The notes: generated from the letters alone by a model not told the origin. Positions 1 to 7,775 are shown, counted from the first letter of the stretch. The stretch is DNA of 32,164 nt from Phenylobacterium sp. (GCF_031181185.1 NZ_JAPSKZ010000021.1:1-32164); one strand, 5' to 3'. Program-made: numbers and translations.

Positions 1-138
1 GGTCCCGACCTTCACGTCCTGCGGATTGGCGTCGATCGCCTGGAAACCCGAGTAGGTGGTGATCGGCGCGCAAGCGGCGAGCCCAAGACCGGCGACGAGG
101 CCGGCGGCGAGGGCGGCGGGGGCGGCATTGCGGAACAT
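1..138 (-). CDS. bamE: Outer membrane assembly lipoprotein BamE, N-terminal fragment
   Basis: This is the first 46 codons of a minus-strand gene that runs off the window edge. The start is the ATG at 138. The visible protein opens with a short basic stretch, a hydrophobic Ala/Leu/Gly segment and a lipobox (GLAAC, Cys at about residue 21), so it should be lipidated and sent to the outer membrane. The sequence after the Cys (PITTYSGFQAIDANPQDVKV) matches what I know of alphaproteobacterial BamE/SmpA-OmlA proteins, which stabilise the BAM complex that inserts beta-barrel proteins. It is divergent from the bc1 chaperone gene at 253. The C-terminal domain is outside the window, so the family call rests on the lipobox and this segment. 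Confidence 0.72.
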   Translation of the reverse strand, partial: MFRNAAPAALAAGLVAGLGLAACAPITTYSGFQAIDANPQDVKVGT

Positions 139-252
139 GCGGTCTGGGTTTCCAATCACCTGAAAGGCAAGAGGCTTTGACCTATCGCCGGCCGCCCCTT
201 AGTTCAATGCCGCCCTTTACCCGCCCCTTCGGGCGAAATCGAGGCCGACCCG

Positions 253-777
253 ATGCTCAAGAGCCTGTTCAAGCGGAAGCCGGCCCAGATCGCCGGCCGC
301 GCGCTCTATGCGCGGGTGGTGGAACAGTCGCGCTCGCCCGGGCTCTACCGCGACCTGGGCGTGCCGGACACTGTCGAGGGGCGTTTCGAGGTCTACAGCC
401 TGCACGTCGTGCTGCTGCTGGAGCGCCTGCGGGGGCAGGGCGCTTTGGCCGCCGACGTGTCGCAGGCGCTGTTCGACGCCTATGTGAAGGGCCTGGACGA
501 CGCGCTGCGCGAGATGGGCGTCAGCGACGTGACGGTGGGCAAGAAGATGCGCAAGCTGGGGGAGGCGTTCTACGGCCGCGGCAAGAACTATCAGGCGGCG
601 CTGGACGCCCTGCCGGACCGCCAGCCGCTGCAGACCGTGCTGGCGCGGACGGTCTACGCGGGCGCAACAGACCGGTCGCCCGAACTCGCCGACTATGTGA
701 TGGCGCAGCGCGAAACGTTGGCGGGTAATTCGCTGGAGCGGCTGTGCGAGGGCGCCGTGGACTGGAGGCCGCTTTGA
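253..777 (+). CDS. Ubiquinol-cytochrome c chaperone family protein (UbcC/CBP3-like)
   Basis: A 174-residue, mostly helical protein of the family related to the mitochondrial Cbp3 chaperone, which helps assemble cytochrome b of the bc1 complex at the inner membrane. Family-like features are the start LFKRKPAQIAGRALYARVVE, the segment YSLHVVLLLERLR (about 48-60), and the region around residues 90-120 with MGVSDVTVGKKMRKLGEAFYG. There is no signal peptide or clear membrane span, so it probably acts from the cytosolic side. The ATG at 253 follows a weak GAGG nine bases upstream. The stop overlaps the TTG start of the DUF177 gene (TTGA), so the two are probably translationally coupled. This pairing is common in alphaproteobacteria. 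Confidence 0.85.
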   Translation: MLKSLFKRKPAQIAGRALYARVVEQSRSPGLYRDLGVPDTVEGRFEVYSLHVVLLLERLRGQGALAADVSQALFDAYVKGLDDALREMGVSDVTVGKKMRKLGEAFYGRGKNYQAALDALPDRQPLQTVLARTVYAGATDRSPELADYVMAQRETLAGNSLERLCEGAVDWRPL

Positions 778-1295
778 GCCACGCGTGGGACAAGCCTGTG
801 AAGCTGCACGAGCTGGGCCGCGGCCCGGTTCAGCTCACGCTCGCGCCGGACGAGGCCGAGCGGGCCGCCGTCGCCAAGCGCCTGGGCCTGAAGAGCCTGC
901 CGGCGTTCAAAGCCGACGTCACGGTCAAGCCGTGGCTGGATGGGGCCGAACTCTCGGGCCGTTTCGACGCCGTGGTCGAGCAAGTGTGTGGCGTCACCCT
1001 GGATCCCTTCGAACAGCCGGTTTCGGGTGAGGTGTTCGCTCGGGTCGTGCCGGCGGGGAGCCCGCATGCCGCGAGCGAGGAGGGCGGCGAGCTGGAGCTG
1101 GATCCCGACGCCGACGACCCGCCGGACGTGTTGTCGGGGGACGCCATCGACGTCTCCAACTACGTCGTCGAACATCTCTCGCTGGAACTGGATCCGTTCC
1201 CCCGCAAGCCGGGCGTGACGTTCGACTACCAGCCGCCGCAGCAGGAGGAGTCGCCCTTCGCGGTGCTGAAGAAGCTGCAGGAACCGAAGGGCTGA
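774..1295 (+). CDS. DUF177 (YceD-like) protein
   Basis: A 173-residue acidic protein of the DUF177/YceD family. In other bacteria and chloroplasts this family is linked to 23S rRNA accumulation and sits upstream of rpmF and the fatty-acid genes. Seen here are the N-terminal KPVKLHELGRGPVQLTLAPD, a central Cys-containing segment (EQVCGVTLDPFEQPV) and the conserved SNYVVEHLSLELDPFPRKPG near residues 126-145. I place the start at TTG 774, overlapping the preceding stop as TTGA, because homologues begin just before the 'KPVKL' strand. The in-frame ATG at 744 would add only an overlapping tail. rpmF, which sits between yceD and plsX in gammaproteobacteria, is absent here; a 94-base gap leads straight to plsX. 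Confidence 0.85.
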   Translation: MSHAWDKPVKLHELGRGPVQLTLAPDEAERAAVAKRLGLKSLPAFKADVTVKPWLDGAELSGRFDAVVEQVCGVTLDPFEQPVSGEVFARVVPAGSPHAASEEGGELELDPDADDPPDVLSGDAIDVSNYVVEHLSLELDPFPRKPGVTFDYQPPQQEESPFAVLKKLQEPKG

Positions 1296-1389
1296 GCGAA
1301 CAGCCTGCGCCCCAGTTTTCAGAACTGAAGCCGCCGCGTATGGTCGCGATGATTCCGGCTGAAGGCCGCCGAGGGACGAAAGCGCCGAC

Positions 1390-2439
1390 TTGACCCAATC
1401 GCTGGTGATTTCGATCGACGCCATGGGCGGAGATCACGGGCCGTCCGTGGTGGCGCCCGCCGCCGCCCTTGCGCTGAAGGAGCTGCCGCCGCACGCGCGC
1501 CTGCTGCTGCACGGCGACGAGGCGCAGCTGCGCGCCGAGGTGGCCAAGTGCGCGGGCCTGGCTGCGCGCAGCGAGATCCGCCACGCCGAGCGCGTCATCG
1601 GCATGGACGAGAAGCCCGCCCAGGCGCTGCGCCGGGCGAAGGGCACTTCCATGTGGAACGCCATCGAAGCTATCCGCGACGGGGAGGCGGCCGTGAGCGT
1701 CTCGGCCGGCAACACCGGCGCGCTGATGGCGATCTCCAAGCTGATCCTTCGGATGAGCGCGGACCTCGACCGGCCCGCGCTGGTGGCCTCGATCCCGCAC
1801 GCCAAGGGCGTCAGCACCTTCTTGGACGTGGGCGCCAACGTGGACTGCGACGCCGAGCGCCTCGTCGAGTTCGCCATCATGGGAGAGGCCTATCACCGCG
1901 CCGCCCACGGCGTGGCCAAGCCGACCGTCGGTCTGCTGAACGTCGGCTCCGAGGAGATGAAGGGGCACGAGGAGGTCCGCGAGGCGCACCGGATCCTGCG
2001 CGAGGCCCAGCTGGACCTGGAATACCGTGGCTTCGTCGAGGGCGACGACATCACCAAGGGCACGGTGGACGTGATCGTCACCGACGGCTTCACGGGCAAT
2101 GTGGCGCTGAAGTCCATGGAGGGCGCCGCCAAGTTCATGTACGGCGAGCTGAGGGCCGCCCTGACCGCCGGGCCGTTGTCCAGCCTGGGCGCTCTGCTGG
2201 CCAAGCCGTCGCTGCTGAGGTTCCGCGAACGGATCAATCCGCCGCCGGCAGCGCCGCTGCTGGGCCTGAACGGCCTGGTGCTGAAGTGCCACGGCGGCGC
2301 CGACGATCGCCAGTTCGCCAAGGCGATCAAGGCGGCGGCTGACGTTGCGCAAAGCGGGTTTGCCTCCGAGATCGAACGGAATATGAGGCGCCTTCCCGCC
2401 GTCCTTTCGAGCGCGGCGCCTGCGGACGGAGCCGTCTGA
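1390..2439 (+). CDS. plsX: Phosphate acyltransferase PlsX
   Basis: PlsX converts acyl-ACP and phosphate to acyl-phosphate, the acyl donor for PlsY at the first step of glycerophospholipid synthesis. The 349-residue protein has the family opening SIDAMGGDHGP (residues 8-18), the motif SAGNTGALMA near residue 104, and VIVTDGFTGNVALK near residue 230. Its length matches the family. The start is TTG at 1390, the only start that keeps the conserved SLVISIDAMGG strand close to the N-terminus; a purine-rich GAGGGACGAAAG lies upstream. The stop at 2437-2439 abuts the GTG of fabH with no gap, so the two are one operon. Confidence 0.95.
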   Translation: MTQSLVISIDAMGGDHGPSVVAPAAALALKELPPHARLLLHGDEAQLRAEVAKCAGLAARSEIRHAERVIGMDEKPAQALRRAKGTSMWNAIEAIRDGEAAVSVSAGNTGALMAISKLILRMSADLDRPALVASIPHAKGVSTFLDVGANVDCDAERLVEFAIMGEAYHRAAHGVAKPTVGLLNVGSEEMKGHEEVREAHRILREAQLDLEYRGFVEGDDITKGTVDVIVTDGFTGNVALKSMEGAAKFMYGELRAALTAGPLSSLGALLAKPSLLRFRERINPPPAAPLLGLNGLVLKCHGGADDRQFAKAIKAAADVAQSGFASEIERNMRRLPAVLSSAAPADGAV

Positions 2440-3420
2440 GTGTCCAGAGTCGTGCGTAGCGTGGTGACCGGCGTCGGCGGCTATCTGCCGGAAGGCGTCG
2501 TCACGAACGACGACCTCGCCAAGACGGTCGACACCTCGGACGAGTGGATCCGGGAGCGCACCGGCATCCGCCAGCGCCGCAAGGCTGCCGACGACCAGCC
2601 GGTCTCGGACCTGGCCGTCGAGGCGGCGAGGCGGGCGCTGGCCGCCGCCGGCCGGACTGCGGCGGACGTCGACCTGATCGTCGTGGCGACCACGACGCCC
2701 GACCTGACCTTCCCGGCCACCGCCACCATCGTCCAGCGGAAGCTAGGCGCGCCGATCGGCATCGCCTTCGACGTCCAGGCCGTATGCTCGGGCTTCGTCT
2801 ATGCGCTCTCGACCGCCGACGGCTTTGTCGCGCGCGGCCGGTCCAAGTGCGCCTTGGTGATCGGGGCCGAGTGCATGACCCGGCTGATGGACTGGACCGA
2901 CCGCGGCACCTGCGTGCTGTTCGGCGACGGAGCCGGCGCCGTCGTGGTCGAACCGGTCGAAGGCGAGGGAACCACGGAAGACCGCGGTCTGCTGGGGTTT
3001 GCGCTGCGCGCCGACGGGACCAAGCAGGATCTGCTCTATGTGGACGGCGGCGTCTCGACCACGCGCACCACGGGCTATCTGCGGATGCAGGGCAACCAGG
3101 TGTTCCGCCACGCCGTGGTGAACATCTCGGAGGCGGTGACCGCCGCCGCCGCCGATGCCGGCCTGGAGGTCTCGAGCGTCGACTGGTTCATCCCGCACCA
3201 GGCCAACCAGCGCATCCTGGAAGGCGTGGCCAAGCGCCTGGGCATCGACGAGCACAAGGTGATCTCGACCGTCGCGGAGCACGCCAACACCTCGGCAGCC
3301 TCGATCCCGCTCGCCCTGGACCAGGGCATCGCCGACGGACGAATCAAGCCAGGACAACTTCTACTGTTGGAAGCGATGGGCGGCGGCCTGACCTGGGGCG
3401 CCTGCGTGTTGCGCCTCTAA
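2440..3420 (+). CDS. fabH: Beta-ketoacyl-ACP synthase III FabH
   Basis: FabH condenses acetyl-CoA with malonyl-ACP to start type II fatty acid synthesis. The 326-residue protein carries the full catalytic triad: Cys116 (in QAVCSGFVYAL), His253 (in FIPHQANQRI) and Asn283 (in HANTSAASIP). Further FabH signatures are TSDEWIRERTGI (residues 32-43) and a Gly-rich end (AMGGGLTWGA). The GTG start at 2440 directly follows the plsX stop, which fixes it. plsX and fabH are translated from one message and link fatty acid initiation to phospholipid synthesis. Confidence 0.97.
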   Translation: MSRVVRSVVTGVGGYLPEGVVTNDDLAKTVDTSDEWIRERTGIRQRRKAADDQPVSDLAVEAARRALAAAGRTAADVDLIVVATTTPDLTFPATATIVQRKLGAPIGIAFDVQAVCSGFVYALSTADGFVARGRSKCALVIGAECMTRLMDWTDRGTCVLFGDGAGAVVVEPVEGEGTTEDRGLLGFALRADGTKQDLLYVDGGVSTTRTTGYLRMQGNQVFRHAVVNISEAVTAAAADAGLEVSSVDWFIPHQANQRILEGVAKRLGIDEHKVISTVAEHANTSAASIPLALDQGIADGRIKPGQLLLLEAMGGGLTWGACVLRL

Positions 3421-3484
3421 GGCCCTCACCATCGGCCACAAAGCGTGACTTGAAGTCTTTGAGCCAATAGGACAATCAAGGTCC

Positions 3485-3820
3485 ATGAACGATGTCTCGG
3501 CAGGGGTCAGCGTAAGGATGAAGGGGGCGACGGTCACCCGGGCCGACCTCTGCGAGGCGGTGCACGAGCAGGTGGGCCTTACCCGCCAGGATTGCGCCGA
3601 ACTGGTCGAGCGCGTCCTCGAGCTGATGTGCCAAGCCCTCGAGCGCGGCGAGCAGGTGAAGCTCTCCGGCTTCGGCGTCTTCCAGGTCCGTTCCAAGCGC
3701 GCCCGTATGGGCCGCAACCCCAAGACGGGCGAGCCCGCCGCCATCGAACCGCGCCGCGTGATCGGCTTCCGCGCCTCCCAAGTGATGAAGGCGCGGGTCG
3801 ACCGGGCGTTATCGCGGTGA
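3485..3820 (+). CDS. ihfA: Integration host factor subunit alpha
   Basis: IhfA pairs with IhfB to bend DNA sequence-specifically, acting in recombination, replication and transcription. The HU/IHF fold is complete: N-terminal helices (TRADLCEAVHEQVGLTRQDC), then VKLSGFGVFQVRSKRARMGR and the DNA-binding arm RNPKTGEPAAIEPRRVIGFR with the conserved Pro of the intercalating loop. The ATG at 3485 has a good AAGG six bases upstream and gives 111 residues. An internal ATG at 3518 would give the 100-residue form usual in the family. The ribosome site favours 3485, but homologue length favours 3518. It lies in the plsX-fabH-ihfA-merR order typical of alphaproteobacteria. Confidence 0.93.
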   Translation: MNDVSAGVSVRMKGATVTRADLCEAVHEQVGLTRQDCAELVERVLELMCQALERGEQVKLSGFGVFQVRSKRARMGRNPKTGEPAAIEPRRVIGFRASQVMKARVDRALSR

Positions 3821-3834
3821 GGACGCCTTAGGCC

Positions 3835-4236
3835 GTGGCCAAGGGCCCGGACGCCTTTCGTACGATTTCCGAAGCGGCGGAAGAGCTGAACGTGCCGCAG
3901 CACGTTCTCCGGTTCTGGGAGACCAAGTTCGCCTTCATCCGGCCCATGAAGCGGGCGGGCGGCCGCCGCTTCTATCGGCCGGCCGACATCGCTGTGCTGC
4001 GCGGCGTGCGCCGGCTGCTGCACGACGAGGGTTATACGATCAAGGGGGTGCAGAAGCTGCACCGGGAACAGGGCCTGAAGCGCCTGATCGCCGCCGGCGA
4101 GGGGCAGGGCGCGTCCGCCGCGCGGGTTGAGCCTCCCCCCGGCCACGCCGCCGCCGGGGACGCCGACGCCCTGCTGACGGCCCTGCGCGATCTGGAAGCC
4201 GCCAAGCGCCGCTTGGACGACCTGCTCAAAAGCTAA
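3835..4236 (+). CDS. MerR-family transcriptional regulator
   Basis: A 133-residue protein with a MerR-type winged helix at residues 8-75: [20 protein letters not shown] (helix-turn-helix), then the wing with [11 protein letters not shown] and a helical [15 protein letters not shown]. The C-terminal half has a Gly/Ala-rich linker followed by a helix ([15 protein letters not shown]) likely to serve dimerisation. No metal-binding Cys cluster is visible, so it is not a classical metal sensor. The GTG start at 3835 lies 14 bases after the ihfA stop. This regulator follows ihfA in many alphaproteobacteria, but its target is not known to me. Confidence 0.88.
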   Translation: MAKGPDAFRTISEAAEELNVPQHVLRFWETKFAFIRPMKRAGGRRFYRPADIAVLRGVRRLLHDEGYTIKGVQKLHREQGLKRLIAAGEGQGASAARVEPPPGHAAAGDADALLTALRDLEAAKRRLDDLLKS

Positions 4237-4294
4237 CCCTGCAATCTAAAGTCATCAGGCGGCGCCGCAACCTAGCGTAGCGCCCATGGTTAGC

Positions 4295-4310
4295 CCCTGG
4301 TCATCCAGGG
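4295..4310 (+). promoter_or_regulatory. Inverted repeat overlapping the ribosome-binding site of the ferritin-like gene
   Basis: CCCTGG-TCAT-CCAGGG is a perfect 6-bp stem with a 4-base loop. The right arm contains the first half of the best Shine-Dalgarno candidate (AGGGAG, about 4307-4312) for the ATG at 4319. Folding of the mRNA here would hide the ribosome site. The structure is seen in the sequence; regulation is inference. Confidence 0.4.
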
Positions 4311-4318
4311 AGACGGCC

Positions 4319-5602
4319 ATGGCTTTCAATCCGCTCGCCGAGCGAGGCATCCCGCTCGAGCGCCAACTTCGCAGCTGGTCGGAACTGAACGTCGAGCCCT
4401 ACGACACGCGCGCCGTACACCCGTACACCCGCTGCCGCGTGATCCTGATGAACGGGGTCGAGGTCGAGGCGGCGATGTTCTCGCACAACTTCAACCGCCA
4501 TCTCGCCGACGTGGAGCTGAAGCAGCGGCTGCAGCGCATCCGCCGAGTCGAACAGCAGCAGCAGAAGGCCGTGAACTGGCTGATCCCAGGCGAGCAGCAG
4601 GAGAACGCCGTCGAGGTCACGATCGGCTACGAGCAGGTGGCGGTCGACCTCACCGCCTGGCTCGCCCGCCACGAACCCGATCCGTACCTGAAACAGGTCT
4701 ACGAGTTCGGCCTGCTGGAGGATTTCGACCACCTCTACCGCTACGCGAACCTCATGGACCTGATGGGGAACGGCCGGCGCGCCGAGGAGATCACCGGGTC
4801 GTACACGGAGATCACGCCTGGGCGGCCGACGATCTTCGAGCACCGCCATCCGCACGACGACATCCGCCGTCCCATGACGGTGCAGGCGGCGCACCGGCAA
4901 TCGATCCTGAACGCCATGACGCTGGTGTCGGCCGAGCAGCAGACGATGAACTACTACATGACCGTCGGGAACCGGCCGACCGACCCGCTGGCGCGGGCGC
5001 TGTACCTGGAGATCGCCCAGATCGAGGAGCAGCACGTCAGCCACTACGAGTCCTGCCTCGACCCCACCATCAGCTGGCTCGCGAACTGGGTCCTGCACGA
5101 GAACCACGAATGCTGGCTCTACTGGTCCTGCTTCGAGACCGAGACGGACCCGCGGATCAGGGCGCTGTGGGAGCTGCACCTGGCCATGGAGATCGAGCAC
5201 CTGCAGGTGGCGGCGCGGGCGCTGGAGGAGATCGAGGGCAAGGACGCCGCCGAACTGATCGGCGCTGGCTACGACGCGCCGATGACCTTCGAGGAGAACA
5301 AGGCCTACCTGCGCGAGGTCGTCTCGCGTCAGGTCGAGCTGACGGCCTGGGACTCCGAGTTCGTGCCGGTGGGCGAACTGCCCCAGGAGCATCGCTACTT
5401 CGAGCACCAGGCGATCGTGAACGCCGGCGGCGTCCCGTCCGAACAGGTGATCGAGCGCCACCGCGAAGAGTTCGGCGAGGAGTACCGCTTCGAGCCCGAA
5501 GGCCCGCATCCCGTCGCGCCGCTGCGGGCGGACGGGCCGCACCGTGAGCTGGGGTACTGGCAAGCCGCCGGCGGACCGAGCGGGCAGGCGACGAGTCTCT
5601 GA
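4319..5602 (+). CDS. Large ferritin-like domain protein, function unknown
   Basis: A soluble 427-residue protein rich in Glu, His, Tyr and Trp. Its central part (about 95-305) looks like a ferritin-like bundle with repeated possible metal ligands: E134...H138 in LLEDFDHLY, E236xxH239 in QIEEQHVSHYE, H260/H263 in VLHENHECW, and E291xxH294 in AMEIEHLQVA. Such ExxH pairs bind di-iron or di-manganese sites in ferritin-like proteins. I do not recognise a named family. The ATG at 4319 is preferred over the in-frame ATG at 4286 because AGGGAG lies about seven bases upstream. The DUF4142 gene follows after 11 bases, so both are probably one operon. A role in metal or oxidative stress is inference. 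Confidence 0.7.
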   Translation: MAFNPLAERGIPLERQLRSWSELNVEPYDTRAVHPYTRCRVILMNGVEVEAAMFSHNFNRHLADVELKQRLQRIRRVEQQQQKAVNWLIPGEQQENAVEVTIGYEQVAVDLTAWLARHEPDPYLKQVYEFGLLEDFDHLYRYANLMDLMGNGRRAEEITGSYTEITPGRPTIFEHRHPHDDIRRPMTVQAAHRQSILNAMTLVSAEQQTMNYYMTVGNRPTDPLARALYLEIAQIEEQHVSHYESCLDPTISWLANWVLHENHECWLYWSCFETETDPRIRALWELHLAMEIEHLQVAARALEEIEGKDAAELIGAGYDAPMTFEENKAYLREVVSRQVELTAWDSEFVPVGELPQEHRYFEHQAIVNAGGVPSEQVIERHREEFGEEYRFEPEGPHPVAPLRADGPHRELGYWQAAGGPSGQATSL

Positions 5603-5613
5603 AGGAGGAAGCT

Positions 5614-6162
5614 ATGTCTGGCGAACACGAGAACGGCGGCCTCAAGGACGCGGCCAACAAGGTGCAGGACATGGTCGGCGGGATGGTGGGCATGGCCTCG
5701 GCCGCGACGGCGGGCTCCCACGACGCCCGCGCTTACATCGCGAATGCGTGCATCGGCGATTTCTATGAGATCGAGGCGGGCCGGCTGGCGATCCAGCGCG
5801 GCAGGTCGGAAGCGGTCCGCGAGTTCGGCGCGATGATGGTCGAGCACCACACGACCGCCATGCACCAGATGCGCTCGGCGCTCCGGAGCCACGAGGTCAC
5901 GGATGAGATCCCCGACGCCGCGCCCGTCGTGGCGCTGGATGCGCGCCGCGCCGGGATGCTGAAGCATCTGGAGGAGGCCGCGGACGACGTCTTCGATCAT
6001 ACGTACCTGGATCAGCAACGCATGGCCCACCAGGAGACCTTGGCGCTTCACGACGGCTATGCAGAGAACGGCGGCAATCCACAGCTCCGGTCCGTCGCCA
6101 GGGGCGGCCGGCCGATGGTGGCGCGTCACCTGAAGATGCTGGGCCGGATCGGGGTTCATTGA
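5614..6162 (+). CDS. DUF4142 protein
   Basis: A 182-residue helical protein of the DUF4142 family, which has a ferritin-like fold and is often annotated as an 'outer membrane' or 'putative membrane' protein. Matching features are ARAYIANACIGDFYEIEAGR (about 43-62), VREFGAMMVEHHTTAMHQM (about 68-86) and the later YLDQQRMAHQETLALHDGYA. Unlike many members it shows no N-terminal signal peptide; it begins with a hydrophilic stretch and a Gly/Met-rich segment (DMVGGMVGMASAATAG). The ribosome site AAGGAGGAA just upstream of the ATG at 5614 is the strongest in the window, suggesting high expression. It is probably cotranscribed with the preceding ferritin-like gene, making a pair of ferritin-like proteins. 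Confidence 0.8.
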   Translation: MSGEHENGGLKDAANKVQDMVGGMVGMASAATAGSHDARAYIANACIGDFYEIEAGRLAIQRGRSEAVREFGAMMVEHHTTAMHQMRSALRSHEVTDEIPDAAPVVALDARRAGMLKHLEEAADDVFDHTYLDQQRMAHQETLALHDGYAENGGNPQLRSVARGGRPMVARHLKMLGRIGVH

Positions 6163-6168
6163 GGGCGA

Positions 6169-6190
6169 GCCCCGCCGTTCCCTGCGGGGC
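6169..6190 (+). terminator. Possible hairpin terminator after the DUF4142 gene
   Basis: GCCCCGC (6169-6175) pairs with GCGGGGC (6184-6190) over an 8-base loop, starting seven bases after the stop codon. No T-run follows, so intrinsic termination is uncertain; it may simply protect the 3' end. Confidence 0.4.
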
Positions 6191-6226
6191 GTCCCGGAAG
6201 GCCTGGCTCCAACTGACTGCTCGTAC

Positions 6227-6238
6227 GTTATGAATAAC
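6227..6238 (+). promoter_or_regulatory. Inverted repeat upstream of the winged-helix regulator
   Basis: GTTAT-GA-ATAAC is a perfect 5-bp inverted repeat in an AT-rich patch about 70 bases upstream of the regulator at 6309. It could be an operator, perhaps for the regulator itself. The repeat is seen; the role is inference. Confidence 0.3.
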
Positions 6239-6308
6239 AACGATACTTGAGTGGAGCTTACGGCGCCTTGAAGGAGCCGCAACCCACGGCCCGAGATGGG
6301 AGGGCGCA

Positions 6309-6824
6309 ATGCCATCTGCGTCTCGAACCGAGCTGAAGCCGCTCGTCGAACTCGTCGCGGCCAACTATGCCCTGGTTGCGCGAGACCTGCTCAACCCGAT
6401 GCTCGAGCTGTTGCGCCTGTCGCGCCTCTGCACCGGAGACGCCGAGTCCTTCCTGATCCTGCTCGTCATCGCGGTGCGCGTGACCGAGGACCCCCAGTTC
6501 CGCGCCTCGTCGGTGGAAGATCTGGTCCCGCTGGCGGAGCTGCCCAGTCGCGGGACCAACATCCGATCGATCGCAGCCTCACTGGACATGCCGAAGGAAA
6601 CCGTTCGACGGAAGGTGGCCGAACTGGCCGAGGCGGGCTGGGTCGTGCGCCGCGAAGGCGAGCTGACGCTCAGCGGGCGCGTCTTCACCGACCTGGCGAA
6701 CCTGAAACGGAGCCTCGAGGAGCTGGCGGCGCGCAACTATCTGACCGTTCACGAGCTGCTCGCCCGCGAAGGAGAGGCGACCGGGACGGGCCCGGCCGAG
6801 GAGAGGACCCTGCCTGCGCCGTGA
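6309..6824 (+). CDS. Winged-helix DNA-binding protein, unassigned
   Basis: A 171-residue protein. Residues about 1-60 are helical and hydrophobic (LLNPMLELLRLSRL, ESFLILLVIAVRV) and may form a dimer or sensor domain. Residues about 75-120 form a winged helix: SRGTNIRSIAASLDMPKETV as helix-turn-helix, then RRKVAELAEAGWVVRREGEL as recognition helix and wing, as in MarR- or IclR-like proteins. A helical C-terminus follows. GGGAGGG about eight bases upstream supports the ATG at 6309. It lies downstream of the two ferritin-like genes in the same direction but has its own 146-base leader. Control of that cassette is plausible but not shown. I do not recognise a named family. Confidence 0.68.
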   Translation: MPSASRTELKPLVELVAANYALVARDLLNPMLELLRLSRLCTGDAESFLILLVIAVRVTEDPQFRASSVEDLVPLAELPSRGTNIRSIAASLDMPKETVRRKVAELAEAGWVVRREGELTLSGRVFTDLANLKRSLEELAARNYLTVHELLAREGEATGTGPAEERTLPAP

Positions 6825-6858
6825 ACCAGATGGTCGGGAATACCTCGCCGCCGGCCGA

Positions 6859-6935
<77 letters not shown>

Positions 6936-6953
6936 GTCCGGCGGCGAGGCGTC

Positions 6954-6981
6954 CTTCTAACCCGTTGGTTCGTATCGGCAA
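6954..6981 (-). promoter_or_regulatory. Promoter now serving tRNA-Pro(GGG), inside the element
   Basis: On the minus strand, TTGCCG (6981-6976) is followed after 16 bases by TAGAAG (6959-6954), 18 bases before the tRNA 5' end. It aligns in position with the better promoter TTGCCC-N18-TATAAG next to the second repeat copy. The intact tRNA therefore seems to depend on a promoter carried by the element. Confidence 0.5.
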
Positions 6982-7089
6982 GTCCAAATCGTCACCGTGA
7001 GAAATAGAGCAGGCGACGCGCATTTGGGGGGCATTATGCGGGGGGCTAATCTCACAAATACCAATCACATCAATGACATATGTCGAGTG

Positions 7090-7338
7090 TTAGGGGGGCG
7101 TATCGCTTAGCCCGGCATTAGGCTCAGGTGCGGGCGCCGCCAGGAGGTCGCCGGGTGGCACCTTGAGTGCGATTGCGAGACGCTCAACTGCTCTTACGGA
7201 GGGGTTGCGCGTTCCCCGTTCAAGATCGCTCAGATAGCTGCGCTTCATCCCGGCTTCGTAAGCCAGCTCCTCCTGGGAAATGCCCAGCTGCCTCCGACGC
7301 GCACGTACGTTCCAGCCAAGAATCCGGACGAGATCCAT
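7090..7338 (-). CDS. XRE-family helix-turn-helix regulator
   Basis: An 82-residue protein that is almost entirely one Cro/C1-type HTH domain (residues 5-66). LGWNVRARRRQLGISQEELA forms helices 1-2, YEAGMKRSYLSDLERGTRNP the recognition region, and VRAVERLAIALKVPPGDLLA helices 4-5. It has only a short Pro-rich tail and no sensor or peptidase domain, as in small phage or element repressors. No Shine-Dalgarno is visible before the ATG at 7338. It is divergent from the excisionase-like gene at 7400 across 61 bases, the usual layout for a repressor controlling an excision gene. It probably binds that intergenic region. Confidence 0.85.
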   Translation of the reverse strand: MDLVRILGWNVRARRRQLGISQEELAYEAGMKRSYLSDLERGTRNPSVRAVERLAIALKVPPGDLLAAPAPEPNAGLSDTPP

Positions 7339-7399
7339 GGGCAGAGTTGGCGCAAATCGTACGGCTTGATCTGTCCCCTATACGTGTCATTTTCGGCCG

Positions 7400-7765
7400 A
7401 TGTCGGGGACGCAATTGCTGACGCTAGAAGAGGTCGCGCAGCGACTTCGATGTACCGTTGAGCACGTGTTTCAGCTGATTGAGGAGGGCGAGCTCGCGGT
7501 CTTCAATGGCGGGAACGTTCTGGTTCCAGCTGCCGAGCTTGAAGCCTACGTCAGTCGCAACACCGTGCGCGCCCGGGCGGCGGAGCGGGCGGCGGACGAT
7601 CGTCGGATCAGCGCGTCACTCGCGCGTTTGCGGGAGAATGGCTCGCTCCAGCGTTTGCTGGCGTTGTCTTCGGGTAGCCTGGAGCGCGTCGTCTTGGAAC
7701 CCACAGACAAGCAGCGGAAGGCCAACCGGGGGCGGTCACGTAGTCCGAAGCGGCACCGCCGCTAA
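7400..7765 (+). CDS. Excisionase-family helix-turn-helix protein
   Basis: A 121-residue protein. The N-terminal 55 residues match the MerR-like excisionase-family HTH: LLTLEEVAQRLRCTVEHVFQ, then LIEEGELAVFNGGNVLVPAA and ELEAYVSR. The remainder is helical and ends in a very basic tail (KQRKANRGRSRSPKRHRR), suggesting extra DNA or RNA contacts. Such proteins act as recombination directionality factors or as regulators on mobile elements. No integrase accompanies it here, so an excision role would need an enzyme in trans. The ATG at 7400 lacks a clear ribosome site. The stop is followed at once by the DnaA-box palindrome. Confidence 0.72.
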   Translation: MSGTQLLTLEEVAQRLRCTVEHVFQLIEEGELAVFNGGNVLVPAAELEAYVSRNTVRARAAERAADDRRISASLARLRENGSLQRLLALSSGSLERVVLEPTDKQRKANRGRSRSPKRHRR

Positions 7766-7775
7766 GCCGATAAAG

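Noticed and set aside
994-2352. A 452-residue minus-strand reading frame opposite plsX
   Set aside because: It is antisense to plsX with the composition typical of GC-rich shadow frames and no recognisable domain; similar long frames opposite other core genes were set aside for the same reason.
7090-7765. Toxin-antitoxin pair made of the XRE gene and its divergent neighbour
   Set aside because: The neighbour is an excisionase-type HTH protein with no toxin fold, and the genes are divergent, not in tandem, so a repressor/directionality-factor pair fits better.
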